Below, in pieces: positions 16,715 to 25,626 of a DNA stretch of 64,000 nucleotides; position 1 is the first letter of the stretch, and every line of letters begins with the position of its first letter. Under the pieces are notes generated by a model. It searched no databases. It saw nothing but the letters and a program-made list of their open reading frames with translations, and was not told where the DNA came from. Position numbers and translations under genes: made by a program. Source of the stretch: Spartobacteria bacterium (GTDB taxonomy: Bacteria; Verrucomicrobiota; Verrucomicrobiia; Chthoniobacterales; UBA10450); contig PLCM01000018.1 of the NCBI GenBank assembly GCA_003134765.1, positions 223,465-287,464 on the forward strand. Direction: 5' to 3'.

Positions 16715-17493
16715 GAGGTAGGCTCGGAATTGGCGGCGAGGACACTGCAGAGATGGCGAATTTCATCATCGATCTCGGCCGGGTTGGTGACGGTATCCGC
16801 GACTTCATCGCGAAGCAGGTCGCGATACCGTTGGCGGAGCCGATGCACGAGGCGTTTCACGGTTGCCTCGGGCACGCCGAGAGTCTGGGAGAGTGTGGGA
16901 TAGGACACGTCTTCGCGTTCGGCTCCGAGACAGGGTCGGAGCGCTTCGAAGGCGCGCAGGCACCCCTGGCTTTCGCACTCTTCGCGCAACCGATGCAACG
17001 CCTGTTCGACGACAGTCGCGGCCCAGCGAAGGTCGAAGAGTCGCTCGGCCGGCCACGATTCGAGCGAACGCGCGGAAACCGTGAGTTGCGAGGGCGCTTC
17101 CGCCATCCAGTCATCCCAGGAAACAAACCGGACGTCCCCGCCACGCTTGCGCGCCGATTTCTTGCTCGCGGCGTCGTTCAGGAAATTCTGGAGCGACTTG
17201 AGCAGGAGCGAGCGGAAGCGGCCGCGGTGGGGGTCGGCGTTTTTGAGCCAGTTACCTTCCAGCATCATAAGAAAAAAGTCCTGGGTCAGGTCCTGAGCAT
17301 CTTCAGCGGAATGGCCGCGCCGGCAGACGAACGAGAAAATGGGCCGCCAGTAAATCCGGCAGAGTTCCGAAAGCGCCTGGCGCGCTTTTTGGTCGTCGCC
17401 GGCGAGATCGGCCGAGGTAAGGACAAGGCTCCAGCGCGTGGTTATGAAGTTGCGAGGAGCGCCACCGTCTTCCGTGGCTAGGCTGGAGTTCAC
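16711..17493 (-). CDS. ECF-type RNA polymerase sigma factor
   Basis: A 260-residue sigma-70 family regulator. Region 2 is recognisable as ALSELCRIYWRPIFSFVCRRG followed by AEDAQDLTQDFFLMML. Region 4 with its helix-turn-helix is YPTLSQTLGVPEATVKRLVHRLRQRY. A longer-than-usual linker (about 60 residues, RGGDVRFVSWDDW) lies between them, as in planctomycete/verrucomicrobial ECF groups linked to kinases. The kinase gene follows with a 4-bp overlap, and then the small precursor-like protein, so these three are likely one transcript. The 249-bp gap before folB (17494-17742) must hold its promoter; I could not identify one with confidence. Confidence 0.88.
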   Translation of the reverse strand: MNSSLATEDGGAPRNFITTRWSLVLTSADLAGDDQKARQALSELCRIYWRPIFSFVCRRGHSAEDAQDLTQDFFLMMLEGNWLKNADPHRGRFRSLLLKSLQNFLNDAASKKSARKRGGDVRFVSWDDWMAEAPSQLTVSARSLESWPAERLFDLRWAATVVEQALHRLREECESQGCLRAFEALRPCLGAEREDVSYPTLSQTLGVPEATVKRLVHRLRQRYRDLLRDEVADTVTNPAEIDDEIRHLCSVLAANSEPTS

Positions 17494-17742
17494 GGGCCGC
17501 GATGATGATTTTACCGTTCATGTTGCACAAGCCTAAACCGCCGATCCCGGCGGCCGGGCGCCTGGACCCAATCCGGTCCGTAATACTACGGCAACGGCGG
17601 GACCAGGTTCTAATCTCTTCGCCGGAGACCTTTGCGTTGGATTCAGACCGCGCGGGCCTCGCGCCATCCGGAGTGGGAGCGATGTTTGGGATCACCGGCT
17701 TTCGACTCGCGGCTCGGTCGGTTTCTGCCACACTGGGATTCC

Positions 17743-18102
17743 GTGGATGATCAGATTCACATTGAACAACTCGAAGTATTTGCGCACATCGGGGTGCCGG
17801 ATGAGGAGCGCGCCGCAGCTCAGAAGCTCACGTTTAACCTTACCTTTTGGCCAGTTCGTCCAATGGACGATTTGAACGACGAGGTGGGACGGGCGGTGAA
17901 TTACGCCGCCGTTTGCGCGGAGGTGAGAAAATTCGTCGAACCGCGAAGCGATAAGCTGGTCGAGACGCTTTCCAACGCGCTCGCCTTCCACTTGCTCGAA
18001 GTCTTTGAAATTCGCCGCATCACGGTCGAGCTACGCAAATACATTCTGCCGGAGGTGGAATTTGTTTCCGTCATCGTGACGCGCGAACGTTTAAGGAATT
18101 AA
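17743..18102 (+). CDS. folB: Dihydroneopterin aldolase (FolB)
   Basis: A 119-residue enzyme of tetrahydrofolate synthesis that converts 7,8-dihydroneopterin to 6-hydroxymethyl-dihydropterin and glycolaldehyde. The start is taken as GTG 17743 because family similarity begins at once (IHIEQLEVFAHIGVPDEER). Further family features are QKLTFNLTF, VNYAAVCAEV, LVETLSNALA and the C-terminal VSVIVTRER. The length is normal for FolB. It lies 3 bp before argH, so the two are likely co-transcribed although the pathways differ. An upstream in-frame ATG at 17632 would add an unrelated leader. Confidence 0.88.
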   Translation: MDDQIHIEQLEVFAHIGVPDEERAAAQKLTFNLTFWPVRPMDDLNDEVGRAVNYAAVCAEVRKFVEPRSDKLVETLSNALAFHLLEVFEIRRITVELRKYILPEVEFVSVIVTRERLRN

Positions 18103-18105
18103 CCC

Positions 18106-19467
18106 ATGCGACAAGGACGATTCGACGAACCGGCCAGCGAAACGGCACAACTCTACAGCGAATCGGTTTCGATCGACTGGCGTTTGTCTTCGCACGACAT
18201 CAAGGGTTCGTTGGCGCACGCCAAGGCGCTGGCCGCGGCGGGCATTCTGACCAGGGAAGAGCACGAACAGATCGAAGCGGCGCTGACGGTGATCGAGGCC
18301 GAGATCAAGGCCGGCGATTTCCGCTGGGAACGGTCGCTGGAAGATGTGCATATGAATATTGAGGCGGCGCTGACCAAACGGATCGGCGCGGCGGGCGCGA
18401 AGTTGCACACCGCGCGGAGCCGGAACGACCAGGTCGCGCTCGACCTGCGGCTCTACGTGAAGGCCGAATCGGCCGAAATCTGCACGCGCCTGCGGGCGCT
18501 CCAGCGCTCGATGCTCAGCCTGGCCGAGCGCTACCAGACCGTTGTCATGCCTGGTTATACGCATCTCCAGCGGGCCCAGCCGATCGTGCTCGCCCACTAT
18601 TTTCTCGCGCAAATGGAAGCGCTCGAGCGCGATCACGCCCGGATCATCGATTGCGCGCGGCGCGCGGACGTTCTCCCGCTCGGGTCGGGCGCGCTCGCGG
18701 GCTCGACGATCGTGCTCGATCGCGAATTGATCGCGCGAGAACTCGGTTTCGCGAAGCTCAGCCAGAACAGCCTCGATGCGGTGGGGGATCGTGATTTCAT
18801 CGCCGAGTTTCTTTTCGGTCTGGCCATGATCGGGATGCATCTCTCCCGGCTCAGCGAAGAGTTGATCCTTTGGAGCACGACGGAGTTTGGTTTCATCACT
18901 TTCAGCGATGCGTTCTCGACCGGCTCGAGTTTGATGCCACAAAAGAAAAATCCGGACATGGCTGAGCTGACCCGCGGCAAGACCGGCCGACTTTACGGAA
19001 ACCTCATCGCATTGCTGACCACCCTGAAGGGATTGCCCTCTTCCTACCAACGCGATCTGCAGGAAGACAAAGGGCCGCTCTTCGATTCAGTCACGACCGT
19101 AAAGGACGCCTTGAGCGTTTTTGCCGCGATGTTGCCGGAACTCGCCGTCAACCAGGGGCGAATGGAAAGTGCCGCGGACGATCCGAACCTGCTCGCGACC
19201 GATCTCGCGGAGTATCTGGTAAAAAAGGGGATGCCATTCCGCGAAGCACATGAAGCGGTGGGAAAATTGGTCGTGCGCGCCGCGAACGCGAAGCTGGCGC
19301 TGAACAACATCTCACTGCTCGAGATGCAGGAAATTTCGCCCTTGTTCGATGAGGAGGTGTTGAAGGTTTTCAACGTCCGCGCTTCGCTGGCCAAGCGTGC
19401 CGCGATCGGCGCTCCGTCCCCGGAAAATGTCGCCGCCCAGATCGCGCGCTGGAAGAGTCTGCTCTAG
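18106..19467 (+). CDS. argH: Argininosuccinate lyase (ArgH)
   Basis: The last enzyme of arginine synthesis, splitting argininosuccinate into arginine and fumarate. At 453 residues it is full length. The fumarase/aspartase signature GSSLMPQKKNPD lies at about residues 272-283, with the catalytic Ser in it. Other family blocks are HTARSRNDQVALDLRLY and MPGYTHLQRAQP. The start ATG 18106 follows folB by 3 bp. A family B palindrome begins 18 bp after the stop. Confidence 0.96.
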   Translation: MRQGRFDEPASETAQLYSESVSIDWRLSSHDIKGSLAHAKALAAAGILTREEHEQIEAALTVIEAEIKAGDFRWERSLEDVHMNIEAALTKRIGAAGAKLHTARSRNDQVALDLRLYVKAESAEICTRLRALQRSMLSLAERYQTVVMPGYTHLQRAQPIVLAHYFLAQMEALERDHARIIDCARRADVLPLGSGALAGSTIVLDRELIARELGFAKLSQNSLDAVGDRDFIAEFLFGLAMIGMHLSRLSEELILWSTTEFGFITFSDAFSTGSSLMPQKKNPDMAELTRGKTGRLYGNLIALLTTLKGLPSSYQRDLQEDKGPLFDSVTTVKDALSVFAAMLPELAVNQGRMESAADDPNLLATDLAEYLVKKGMPFREAHEAVGKLVVRAANAKLALNNISLLEMQEISPLFDEEVLKVFNVRASLAKRAAIGAPSPENVAAQIARWKSLL

Positions 19468-19484
19468 CGGCGCCGTCTTTCTCT

Positions 19485-19567
19485 CGGAGGGACGTGCTTC
19501 TGCACGGCCCAAGATTTTTAGTGACGCCTGCCAATAGAAATGGGACGTGCGGAAGCACGCCCCTCCG
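19485..19567. repeat. Palindromic element, family B
   Basis: Arms CGGAGGGACGTGCTTCTGCA... and the complementary ...GCGGAAGCACGCCCCTCCG pair over ~27 bp with two or three mismatches. Related copies lie at 22251-22335 and 35219-35276. It sits between two co-directional genes. Confidence 0.88.
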
Positions 19568-19635
19568 AGGGGGCGAATCGAATCCCCCCGACAGAAGCGA
19601 TTCGCTTTTCGTGGCGCTCCCCATAATCTTCCCGC

Positions 19636-20247
19636 GTGAAAAGCAGGACTCCAGATTCCGAGGCGGATGGTTGGGAAACTGTTTCCAGCAGGACCTGCTT
19701 CGAAGACGGGAACCTCACGGTGGTGATCGAGGAAATGCGGAGCCCCGCCCGGCGCGACCCGCGCCTTTGGACTGTCGTGCGGCGAAAGGGCGCCGTCGTC
19801 GTCGCGCCGATCACGTCGGAAGGGAAGCTCATTTTGATTCGACAGGAACGAATCCCGATCCGCGCCGCCATCTGGGAGGTTCCAGCCGGTCAGATCGATG
19901 GCGAATTCGAAACGAATCTCGATGAAATCGCGGCGGTAGCGTTGCGCGAGCTGCGCGAAGAGACGGGCTTCGAGCTTTCCGAGGGGGGCGACCTCATTCC
20001 CCTCGGCGATTATTTCACCTCGCCCGGCTTTACCGACGAGCGCGGATATTTTTTCCTGGCCCGGCCAGTCCGGGAATGCGCCTCTGGACACTCCCGTGAC
20101 GAATCGGAATCGATTCTTGATTGCCGCGCCTTCAGTCCGGAGGAATTGCGCGGCATGATTGCGAACAACGAGATCCGCGATGCCAATACTCTTGCGATCT
20201 GCGCGCGTTTACTCGCCTGCGGCTTTCTCTCATTCGGCCAGGGCTGA
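19636..20247 (+). CDS. NUDIX hydrolase (ADP-ribose pyrophosphatase-like)
   Basis: A 203-residue NUDIX enzyme that hydrolyses nucleoside diphosphate derivatives; the best fit is ADP-sugar pyrophosphatase. The NUDIX box is seen as VPAGQIDGE with AALRELREETGFEL (written across an insertion), giving the REXXEE metal site. The upstream strand KLILIRQERIPIRAAIWEVPAG is typical of the ADP-ribose group, as is the downstream SPGFTDERGYFFLA. The start is GTG 19636. It ends 5 bp before tatC. Confidence 0.85.
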   Translation: MKSRTPDSEADGWETVSSRTCFEDGNLTVVIEEMRSPARRDPRLWTVVRRKGAVVVAPITSEGKLILIRQERIPIRAAIWEVPAGQIDGEFETNLDEIAAVALRELREETGFELSEGGDLIPLGDYFTSPGFTDERGYFFLARPVRECASGHSRDESESILDCRAFSPEELRGMIANNEIRDANTLAICARLLACGFLSFGQG

Positions 20248-20252
20248 GCGTC

Positions 20253-21047
20253 ATGGTTCTCCGCGACGTTTTCAAATTTCGGGACCTGCCGGAGAGTGAA
20301 ACTTCGAAGCCGTTCCTCGAACATCTCGAGGACCTGCGCTGGACCATTGTCAAAATGGCGATCGCACTCCTCGTCGCGATGGTCCTCTGCTTCGTCTTTC
20401 GCTCGACGCTCGTCCAGATCATGCAGCGCCCGCTTCGAGACATCGATCCGAATATCGGGGCGTTGCGTGCTCTCGGGATCACCGACTCTTTCACGATCTC
20501 CTTTCGCCTCGCGTTTTATGCGGGAATCGTCCTGTCGTTTCCGATTCTCCTCTATTTCATGGCGGAATTTGTCCTCCCTGCCCTTACCGCGATGGAGAAA
20601 CGATTCCTCTTTCCCGCCATCGGCGTCAGCTTCGCTTTATTTCTGACCGGCGTGCTCACCGCCTATTACTGGCTCATGCCGAAAGCCATCCTCTTTTTTT
20701 TCCAGGACACGCGCTCGCTTGGCTGGACGCCCACCTGGACGGTCCAGGAATATTATTCCTTCGCGACCCGGTTCACGATCGGGTTCGGTGTTGCCTTCGA
20801 GTTGCCGGTCGTGGTCCTCGCGCTGGTCCGCTTCGGCTTCGTCACCTATGAATTCATGGCCCGGACCCGGCCTTACGCCATCGTCCTGATTTTCATTGTC
20901 GCCACCATCATCTGCCCTACGCCCGATGTGCTGACGATGGTCGCGATGGCGCTGCCGATGTGTCTGCTCTACGAGAGCTGCATTTGGATCACCTGGTTCG
21001 TCCGGCGAAAAGAGCAGCGCGCGGCGATCGATCAGCCCCATGAGTAA
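20253..21047 (+). CDS. tatC: Sec-independent protein translocase TatC
   Basis: A 264-residue inner-membrane protein with six predicted helices, the receptor for twin-arginine signal peptides. The family N-terminus is visible (KPFLEHLEDLRWTIVKM, with the conserved HLEELR-like motif). Hydrophobic segments follow at about 32-52, 82-102, 118-140, 167-190, 205-225 and 225-245. ATG 20253 is chosen because it directly precedes this block. No tatA or tatB is in the window. It overlaps the prepilin peptidase gene by 8 bp. Confidence 0.94.
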   Translation: MVLRDVFKFRDLPESETSKPFLEHLEDLRWTIVKMAIALLVAMVLCFVFRSTLVQIMQRPLRDIDPNIGALRALGITDSFTISFRLAFYAGIVLSFPILLYFMAEFVLPALTAMEKRFLFPAIGVSFALFLTGVLTAYYWLMPKAILFFFQDTRSLGWTPTWTVQEYYSFATRFTIGFGVAFELPVVVLALVRFGFVTYEFMARTRPYAIVLIFIVATIICPTPDVLTMVAMALPMCLLYESCIWITWFVRRKEQRAAIDQPHE

Positions 21048-22140
21048 TTCGCTCGCCGGCTACGATTTCTTCTTCAGCGCGGTGGCGTTCGCTCTCGGCG
21101 CGGTCGTCGGTTCGTTTCTCAACGTCTGCATTTACCGTTTGCCGCTCGACCTGTCGGTGAACGAGCCGCGCCGCTCGTTCTGCCCGTCGTGCAAGAAGCA
21201 ACTCACCTGGTACCAGAACATCCCCATGCTGAGCTGGACCTTCCTGCGCGGCCGCTGCGCGAACTGCGGCAGCCGCATCGCCTTTCGCTACTTCGCCGTC
21301 GAGCTTTTGACCGCGCTCCTTTTTCTTTGCGCCTGGAAATTTTTCCCGTGGCCGATGGCGATCGTTTACTGGGTTTTTGTTTCGCTCCTGGTCGCCGCGA
21401 CGTTCATCGACTTCGAACACTTCATCATTCCCGATGAAATCACGATCGGCGGAACTGGGGCCGGCATTGTTGCCAGCTTCATCGTTCCGGAGTTGATGAA
21501 CACCGCCAGCCGGGGCCGGGCCCTTCTCACCTCCGCGCTCTCCGCCGCGCTTGGTTATGTCGTCTTGTGGATCGTGCTCGAAGCCGGAAAGAAAGTTTTC
21601 GGGAAAAAGAAAATCCGGCTCGATGCACCCACGCCGTTTACCTGGACGCGAAAGGGCGACGATGCCGATTTCGTGGTGGGCGAGGAGCAAGGGTCGTGGA
21701 GCGATTACTTCGCACGCGAAACCGACCGGCTCATCCTTCATTGCGACGAAGCGATCGTCGCCGGGCGCACTCTGGGCGCGGCGGACCTCCAGTTCCATTA
21801 CAACCGCGTGCAGGTCGGCGACGACGAGATCGCGCTCGATACGCTCGATCGCATCAGCGGCGTCGTGCGTGAGCTGGAGATTCCGCGTGAAGCCATGGGG
21901 CGCGGCGACCTGAAGTTTCTCGCCGCCATCGGCGCGTTTCTCGGCTGGCGCGCGGTTCTGTTCAGCGTGTTCGCCGGTTCACTTCTCGGCTCGTTCGTCG
22001 GTCTCGGGACCCTGCTTATCGGCAAGCGCGTCTGGTCGGCGAAACTTCCGTTCGGCCCCTATCTCGCCCTGGGTGGCCTGGTCTGGATGTTCTTCGGTGA
22101 AGCGCTCGTGACCTGGTACACAGGCCTGCTCAATCCGTAG
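21040..22140 (+). CDS. Prepilin peptidase (A24 family) with a central insertion
   Basis: A 366-residue bifunctional aspartyl protease and N-methyltransferase for type IV pilin or type II secretion pseudopilins. The N-terminal domain has GSFLNVCIYRLP and the zinc site CPSC...CANC. The catalytic aspartates lie in DFEHFIIPDEI and RGDLKFLAAIGAFLGW. At 366 residues it is ~90-100 longer than usual. The extra part, about residues 185-275 (soluble, charged, DAPTPFTWTRKGDDADF onward), sits between the two catalytic Asp segments. No pilin genes are nearby. It overlaps tatC by 8 bp. Confidence 0.9.
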   Translation: MSNSLAGYDFFFSAVAFALGAVVGSFLNVCIYRLPLDLSVNEPRRSFCPSCKKQLTWYQNIPMLSWTFLRGRCANCGSRIAFRYFAVELLTALLFLCAWKFFPWPMAIVYWVFVSLLVAATFIDFEHFIIPDEITIGGTGAGIVASFIVPELMNTASRGRALLTSALSAALGYVVLWIVLEAGKKVFGKKKIRLDAPTPFTWTRKGDDADFVVGEEQGSWSDYFARETDRLILHCDEAIVAGRTLGAADLQFHYNRVQVGDDEIALDTLDRISGVVRELEIPREAMGRGDLKFLAAIGAFLGWRAVLFSVFAGSLLGSFVGLGTLLIGKRVWSAKLPFGPYLALGGLVWMFFGEALVTWYTGLLNP

Positions 22141-22250
22141 CCGGCTGGCTTGTTTCGTTTACCCGGTTCAAGGCATCAACGAGGGTAGCACTGAAGGCAT
22201 CATGCTTCTCGATGCCTGCGACGTGGACAGCGCGGCGATTCCCTAATGGC

Positions 22251-22335
22251 GGAGGGACGTGCTTCTGCACGTCCCGAGATGGTCTGGCTGTTTAGGCGCG
22301 AACAATAAGTGGGACGTGCGGAAGCACGTCCCTCT
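22251..22335. repeat. Palindromic element, family B
   Basis: GGAGGGACGTGCTTCTGCAC arms with the complementary GTGCGGAAGCACGTCCCTCT, between converging genes. The 110-bp stretch 22141-22250 before it holds no recognised feature. Confidence 0.88.
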
Positions 22336-22340
22336 GAAGG

Positions 22341-23318
22341 CTACGAAGACGGCTCAGCCGTATTGTCCGCGCAGTAGGTCGCAAGGATGGCGTGGTCGAT
22401 CTCAGCCAACCGGTCCTGAATTTTTTCGAGATATTCGTGCAGCCCGAATTTGAAAATCTCGCCGATGGTGGCGTAATCGAGATCGTAACGAAGCCGGCCC
22501 GACAACCGTTCGGCTTCATTGTCATATTTCGTCTCGGCTGAACCCGAGATGCGGTGGAGCGCGGCGTCGAAGCAATCCACGCTAAAGCGAATCGAGCGCG
22601 GAAAAGCGGAATGGGTGATGATGAATTCCGCCACTTTCCACGGCGCCACCTGGCCGAAGTAGAGTTTGCGATAGGCCTCCAGCGCACTGCACGAGCGCAG
22701 GACCGACATCCACTGGATAGTATCAATATTGCCGCCCACTTTTTCGCCGGAGGGAAGCAGGATGTGATATTTGATGTCGAGCAGGCGCGAAGTGCAGTCG
22801 GCCCGCTCCAGGAGTTTGCCGATCCGGATGAAATCCCAGCCTTCGCCATGGGTCATGGTCGCGTCGGTGATTCCCTGGAAAAGGTGAGAGCCCGTGATGA
22901 TGCGTTTAAAGAATTCGTAGGGGCTCGTCCGGACCAGTTTCTTTGCCGTGTCGCTTTTCGCGAAGAGATAGAGCCGGTTGATCTGTTCCCACATTTCACT
23001 CGAGATTTGTTCGCTCGTGGTCCGCGCGTTTTCGCGCGCGCGCGTCAGGCACGACGCAATCGAATTCGGGTTCTTTTTCTGGAGGCTTACGAAATCGATG
23101 ACGGCCTTGCCGTCGGGCGTGGGATAAAGCGAAGCGAACAGTTCGTTCTCCTCGAGCGAGCTGATGATCGGGTCCCATTGCTGGTTCGGATCGGCTTCGT
23201 CCTGGTTCGTCAGGTCGAGCAGCATCTGGAGATTGACCTCGGCGATGCGGGCGTTGTTTTCCGCCCGCTCGATATAGCGGCTCATCCAGTAGAGGGAATC
23301 GGCGACGCGGCTTAGCAT
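22341..23318 (-). CDS. Alpha-E domain protein (DUF403)
   Basis: A 325-residue all-helical protein of the alpha-E family, beginning with the diagnostic MLSRVADSLYWMSRYIERAENNAR. The biochemical role is not settled. It regularly occurs beside a circularly permuted ATP-grasp protein and a transglutaminase-like protease in a putative peptide-ligation system. Here the ATP-grasp gene is directly upstream on the same strand, separated by a palindrome. No transglutaminase gene is present in the window. Confidence 0.9.
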   Translation of the reverse strand: MLSRVADSLYWMSRYIERAENNARIAEVNLQMLLDLTNQDEADPNQQWDPIISSLEENELFASLYPTPDGKAVIDFVSLQKKNPNSIASCLTRARENARTTSEQISSEMWEQINRLYLFAKSDTAKKLVRTSPYEFFKRIITGSHLFQGITDATMTHGEGWDFIRIGKLLERADCTSRLLDIKYHILLPSGEKVGGNIDTIQWMSVLRSCSALEAYRKLYFGQVAPWKVAEFIITHSAFPRSIRFSVDCFDAALHRISGSAETKYDNEAERLSGRLRYDLDYATIGEIFKFGLHEYLEKIQDRLAEIDHAILATYCADNTAEPSS

Positions 23319-23321
23319 GGG

Positions 23322-23410
23322 AGGTGGATCGCGCGCTCCGTTGCGCGATGCCAGAGTGGCGCCGGAGGCGCATTAGTTTGCCATCGCGTGACGGAGCGCG
23401 CGATCCACCT
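23322..23410. repeat. Palindromic element, family E
   Basis: AGGTGGATCGCGCGCTCCGT arms with the complementary ACGGAGCGCGCGATCCACCT about 30 bases apart, with further internal pairing. It lies between the co-directional ATP-grasp and alpha-E genes. A related pair of ends (GGTGGATCG/CGATCCACC) bounds 36193-36313. Confidence 0.9.
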
Positions 23411-23429
23411 TTTCCAGCTTCTCATCCGG

Positions 23430-24887
23430 TTATGATGCGGCGCGTCCATTTCCTTCGAGGACCCACGTGTCCTTGCTGCCGCCGCCCTGCGATGAATTCA
23501 CGACGAGCGAACCCTCGCGCAGCGCGACGCGGGTCAGCCCGCCGGGAACAATCGTGACCTTGTCGCCATACAGAATGAAAGGGCGCAGGTCGACGTGGCG
23601 GCCCTGCATGCTGTCGTCGCAAAACGATGGAGCGCGCGAAAGGGCTATGGCGGGTTGCGCGACATAGTTTCGCGGATTCTTGCGCACCTTCTCTTTGAAT
23701 TTCTCACACTCGGCCGTGGTCGCCTGCGGACCGACCAGCATCCCGTAGCCGCCGCTTTCGTTCACGGCTTTCACCACCAGCTCGGAGATGTGCTCGAGGA
23801 TATAGGCGAGATCTTCTTTCACCGAGGCGAGATACGTCGGCACGTTCGGCAGCAGGGCGTCTTCGCTCAGGTAGTAGCGAATCATCTTCGGGACAAAATG
23901 GTAGACCGCCTTATCGTCGGCGATCCCGGTGCCAATGGAATTCGCCAGGCTGACGTTTCCGTCGCGATACGCCTCGACCAAACCGGGCACCCCGAGGCCG
24001 GAATCTTTGCGGAAGACCTGCGGATCGAGGAAGTCGTCGTTGATCCGACGATAGATCACGTCCACCTGCTTGTGGCCCTTGGTCGTGCGCATGAAAACCT
24101 TGCCGCCCTGCGCGACCAAATCACGGCCTTCCACAATCTCGATGCCCATCGAGCGGGCGAGAAAGGAATGCTCGAAGTAGGCGGAGTTATGAACCCCGGG
24201 GGTAAGGAGCACGATGGCAGGTTCGTGCTTGGAGTGGGGCGCGATGTAACGGAGCACGTTCAGCAATTCCTGGCTGTAATCTTCCACGGGCCGCACCCGA
24301 TATTGGCTAAGTAGACTCGGAAATGTCCGCTTCATCGTCTGCCGGTTCTCGATCACATAGGAGACGCCGGAAGGACAACGCGCATTATCTTCCAGGACGA
24401 GATACGCGCCCTCCTTGTCGCGGATGAGGTCGGTGCCGCAGATGTGGATGTAAACATTCCGCGGCACATCGAAGTGCATGAACTCCGGGCGAAAGTGGGC
24501 CGCTTCCCAAACAATTGACTTCGGGATCACGCCATCGCGCAGAATGTTTTGCTCGTGATAAATGTCGTGAAGAAACAGGTTCAGCGCCGTGATTCGCTGG
24601 ACGAGGCCGCGCTCGATCGCCTCCCACTCCTCCGCGGGAATGATTCGCGGCAGAAGGTCGAACGGGAAAATGCGTTCCGTTCCCTGGTCGTCATTGTAAA
24701 CGGTGAAGGTGACGCCCTGGCTCAGGAAGGTGGAGGCGGCCAGGGCGCGTTTCCGTTCGAACTCTTCCCGGTCCATTTCCTTGAAGCGCTCGAACAATTT
24801 GGTGTAATGGGGCCGCGCCACGCCCGGGCTGGCAAACATCTCATCAAAGAAATCTCCGACCTGATAGTCAGAGAAGAAATCACCCAT
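23430..24887 (-). CDS. Circularly permuted ATP-grasp protein (DUF404/DUF407)
   Basis: A 485-residue protein with the typical N-terminus [18 protein letters not shown], which supports ATG 24887 as start; a longer frame to 24980 adds an unrelated leader. Family blocks include [32 protein letters not shown] and [11 protein letters not shown] near the ATP-grasp site. The fold predicts ATP-dependent carboxylate-amine ligation. It forms a conserved gene pair with the alpha-E protein downstream, and the substrate is unknown. Its start is 34 bp from the divergent methyltransferase gene, so promoters are shared or overlapping. Confidence 0.9.
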   Translation of the reverse strand: MGDFFSDYQVGDFFDEMFASPGVARPHYTKLFERFKEMDREEFERKRALAASTFLSQGVTFTVYNDDQGTERIFPFDLLPRIIPAEEWEAIERGLVQRITALNLFLHDIYHEQNILRDGVIPKSIVWEAAHFRPEFMHFDVPRNVYIHICGTDLIRDKEGAYLVLEDNARCPSGVSYVIENRQTMKRTFPSLLSQYRVRPVEDYSQELLNVLRYIAPHSKHEPAIVLLTPGVHNSAYFEHSFLARSMGIEIVEGRDLVAQGGKVFMRTTKGHKQVDVIYRRINDDFLDPQVFRKDSGLGVPGLVEAYRDGNVSLANSIGTGIADDKAVYHFVPKMIRYYLSEDALLPNVPTYLASVKEDLAYILEHISELVVKAVNESGGYGMLVGPQATTAECEKFKEKVRKNPRNYVAQPAIALSRAPSFCDDSMQGRHVDLRPFILYGDKVTIVPGGLTRVALREGSLVVNSSQGGGSKDTWVLEGNGRAAS

Positions 24888-24921
24888 AAATTCAGTCTGG
24901 CAGTGCGATAAATCGAAGCAA

Positions 24922-25626
24922 ATGGAAACCCTGAGACGAAATGTGGCCGAACACGAAAATGCGTGTGCACGGGTGGCCATGCGGTTCCCTCAGCGCTGGC
25001 TGCGCAATTACGTGCGGGGCAAGCTGCGGCGTGATCGGATTTACGCGACAGCTTATGAACTCCTGGCCCCATCCACCGAGCCGATTCTGGATGTGGGTTG
25101 CGGCGTCGGATTGCTGGCTTTTTATCTACGCGAGCGGGCCTGCCGCCAACCGGTCCTCGGTCTGGATGTCGATGCGCGCAAGATTCGTTACGGCGCGCAG
25201 ATCGCCGCCGGCCATTATCAAAACGTCGAGCTTCGCTTTCACGACGTCCAGGGAGAGATCCCGAATTTCTCCGGCAACGTCGCGCTCTTCGATGTTCTCC
25301 ATTACCTTCCCGTACCGGAGCAGCACAATCTGCTCTCGCATCTCGCCGGTTGTGTCGCGCCCGGCGGCCTGTTGATCATCCGCGATTGCCCGCGGGAACG
25401 TCGCCCCCGCTATTGGATCACCTGGCTGGCGGAGAAATTTGCGCAGGCGATTTCCTGGAATGTCAATGGAGCGCTCCATTTCCCGTCGCGCCGCAGCATC
25501 GATGAAGTCTTCGGCGCGGCTGAGTTCGAGCGTGAAAGCCGCCCGCTCTGGGGAGCATTGCCCTTCAATAACCACATTTTTATTTTCCGGCGGCATGCGG
25601 CCGCAGTTGTTCCGGTCGCGGGATGA
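24922..25626 (+). CDS. Class I SAM-dependent methyltransferase
   Basis: A 234-residue Rossmann-fold methyltransferase. Motif I is [15 protein letters not shown], the acidic residue of motif II lies in [11 protein letters not shown], and post-motif sequences are [10 protein letters not shown] and [10 protein letters not shown]. The N-terminal basic helix ([18 protein letters not shown]) suggests membrane or lipid association. The substrate cannot be assigned. Its last 47 bases overlap the convergent polysaccharide deacetylase gene. Confidence 0.82.
   Translation: METLRRNVAEHENACARVAMRFPQRWLRNYVRGKLRRDRIYATAYELLAPSTEPILDVGCGVGLLAFYLRERACRQPVLGLDVDARKIRYGAQIAAGHYQNVELRFHDVQGEIPNFSGNVALFDVLHYLPVPEQHNLLSHLAGCVAPGGLLIIRDCPRERRPRYWITWLAEKFAQAISWNVNGALHFPSRRSIDEVFGAAEFERESRPLWGALPFNNHIFIFRRHAAAVVPVAG

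Noticed and set aside
18091-19050. Minus-strand open frame of 319 codons opposite argH
   Set aside because: ArgH on the plus strand is certain; the antisense frame has no domain.
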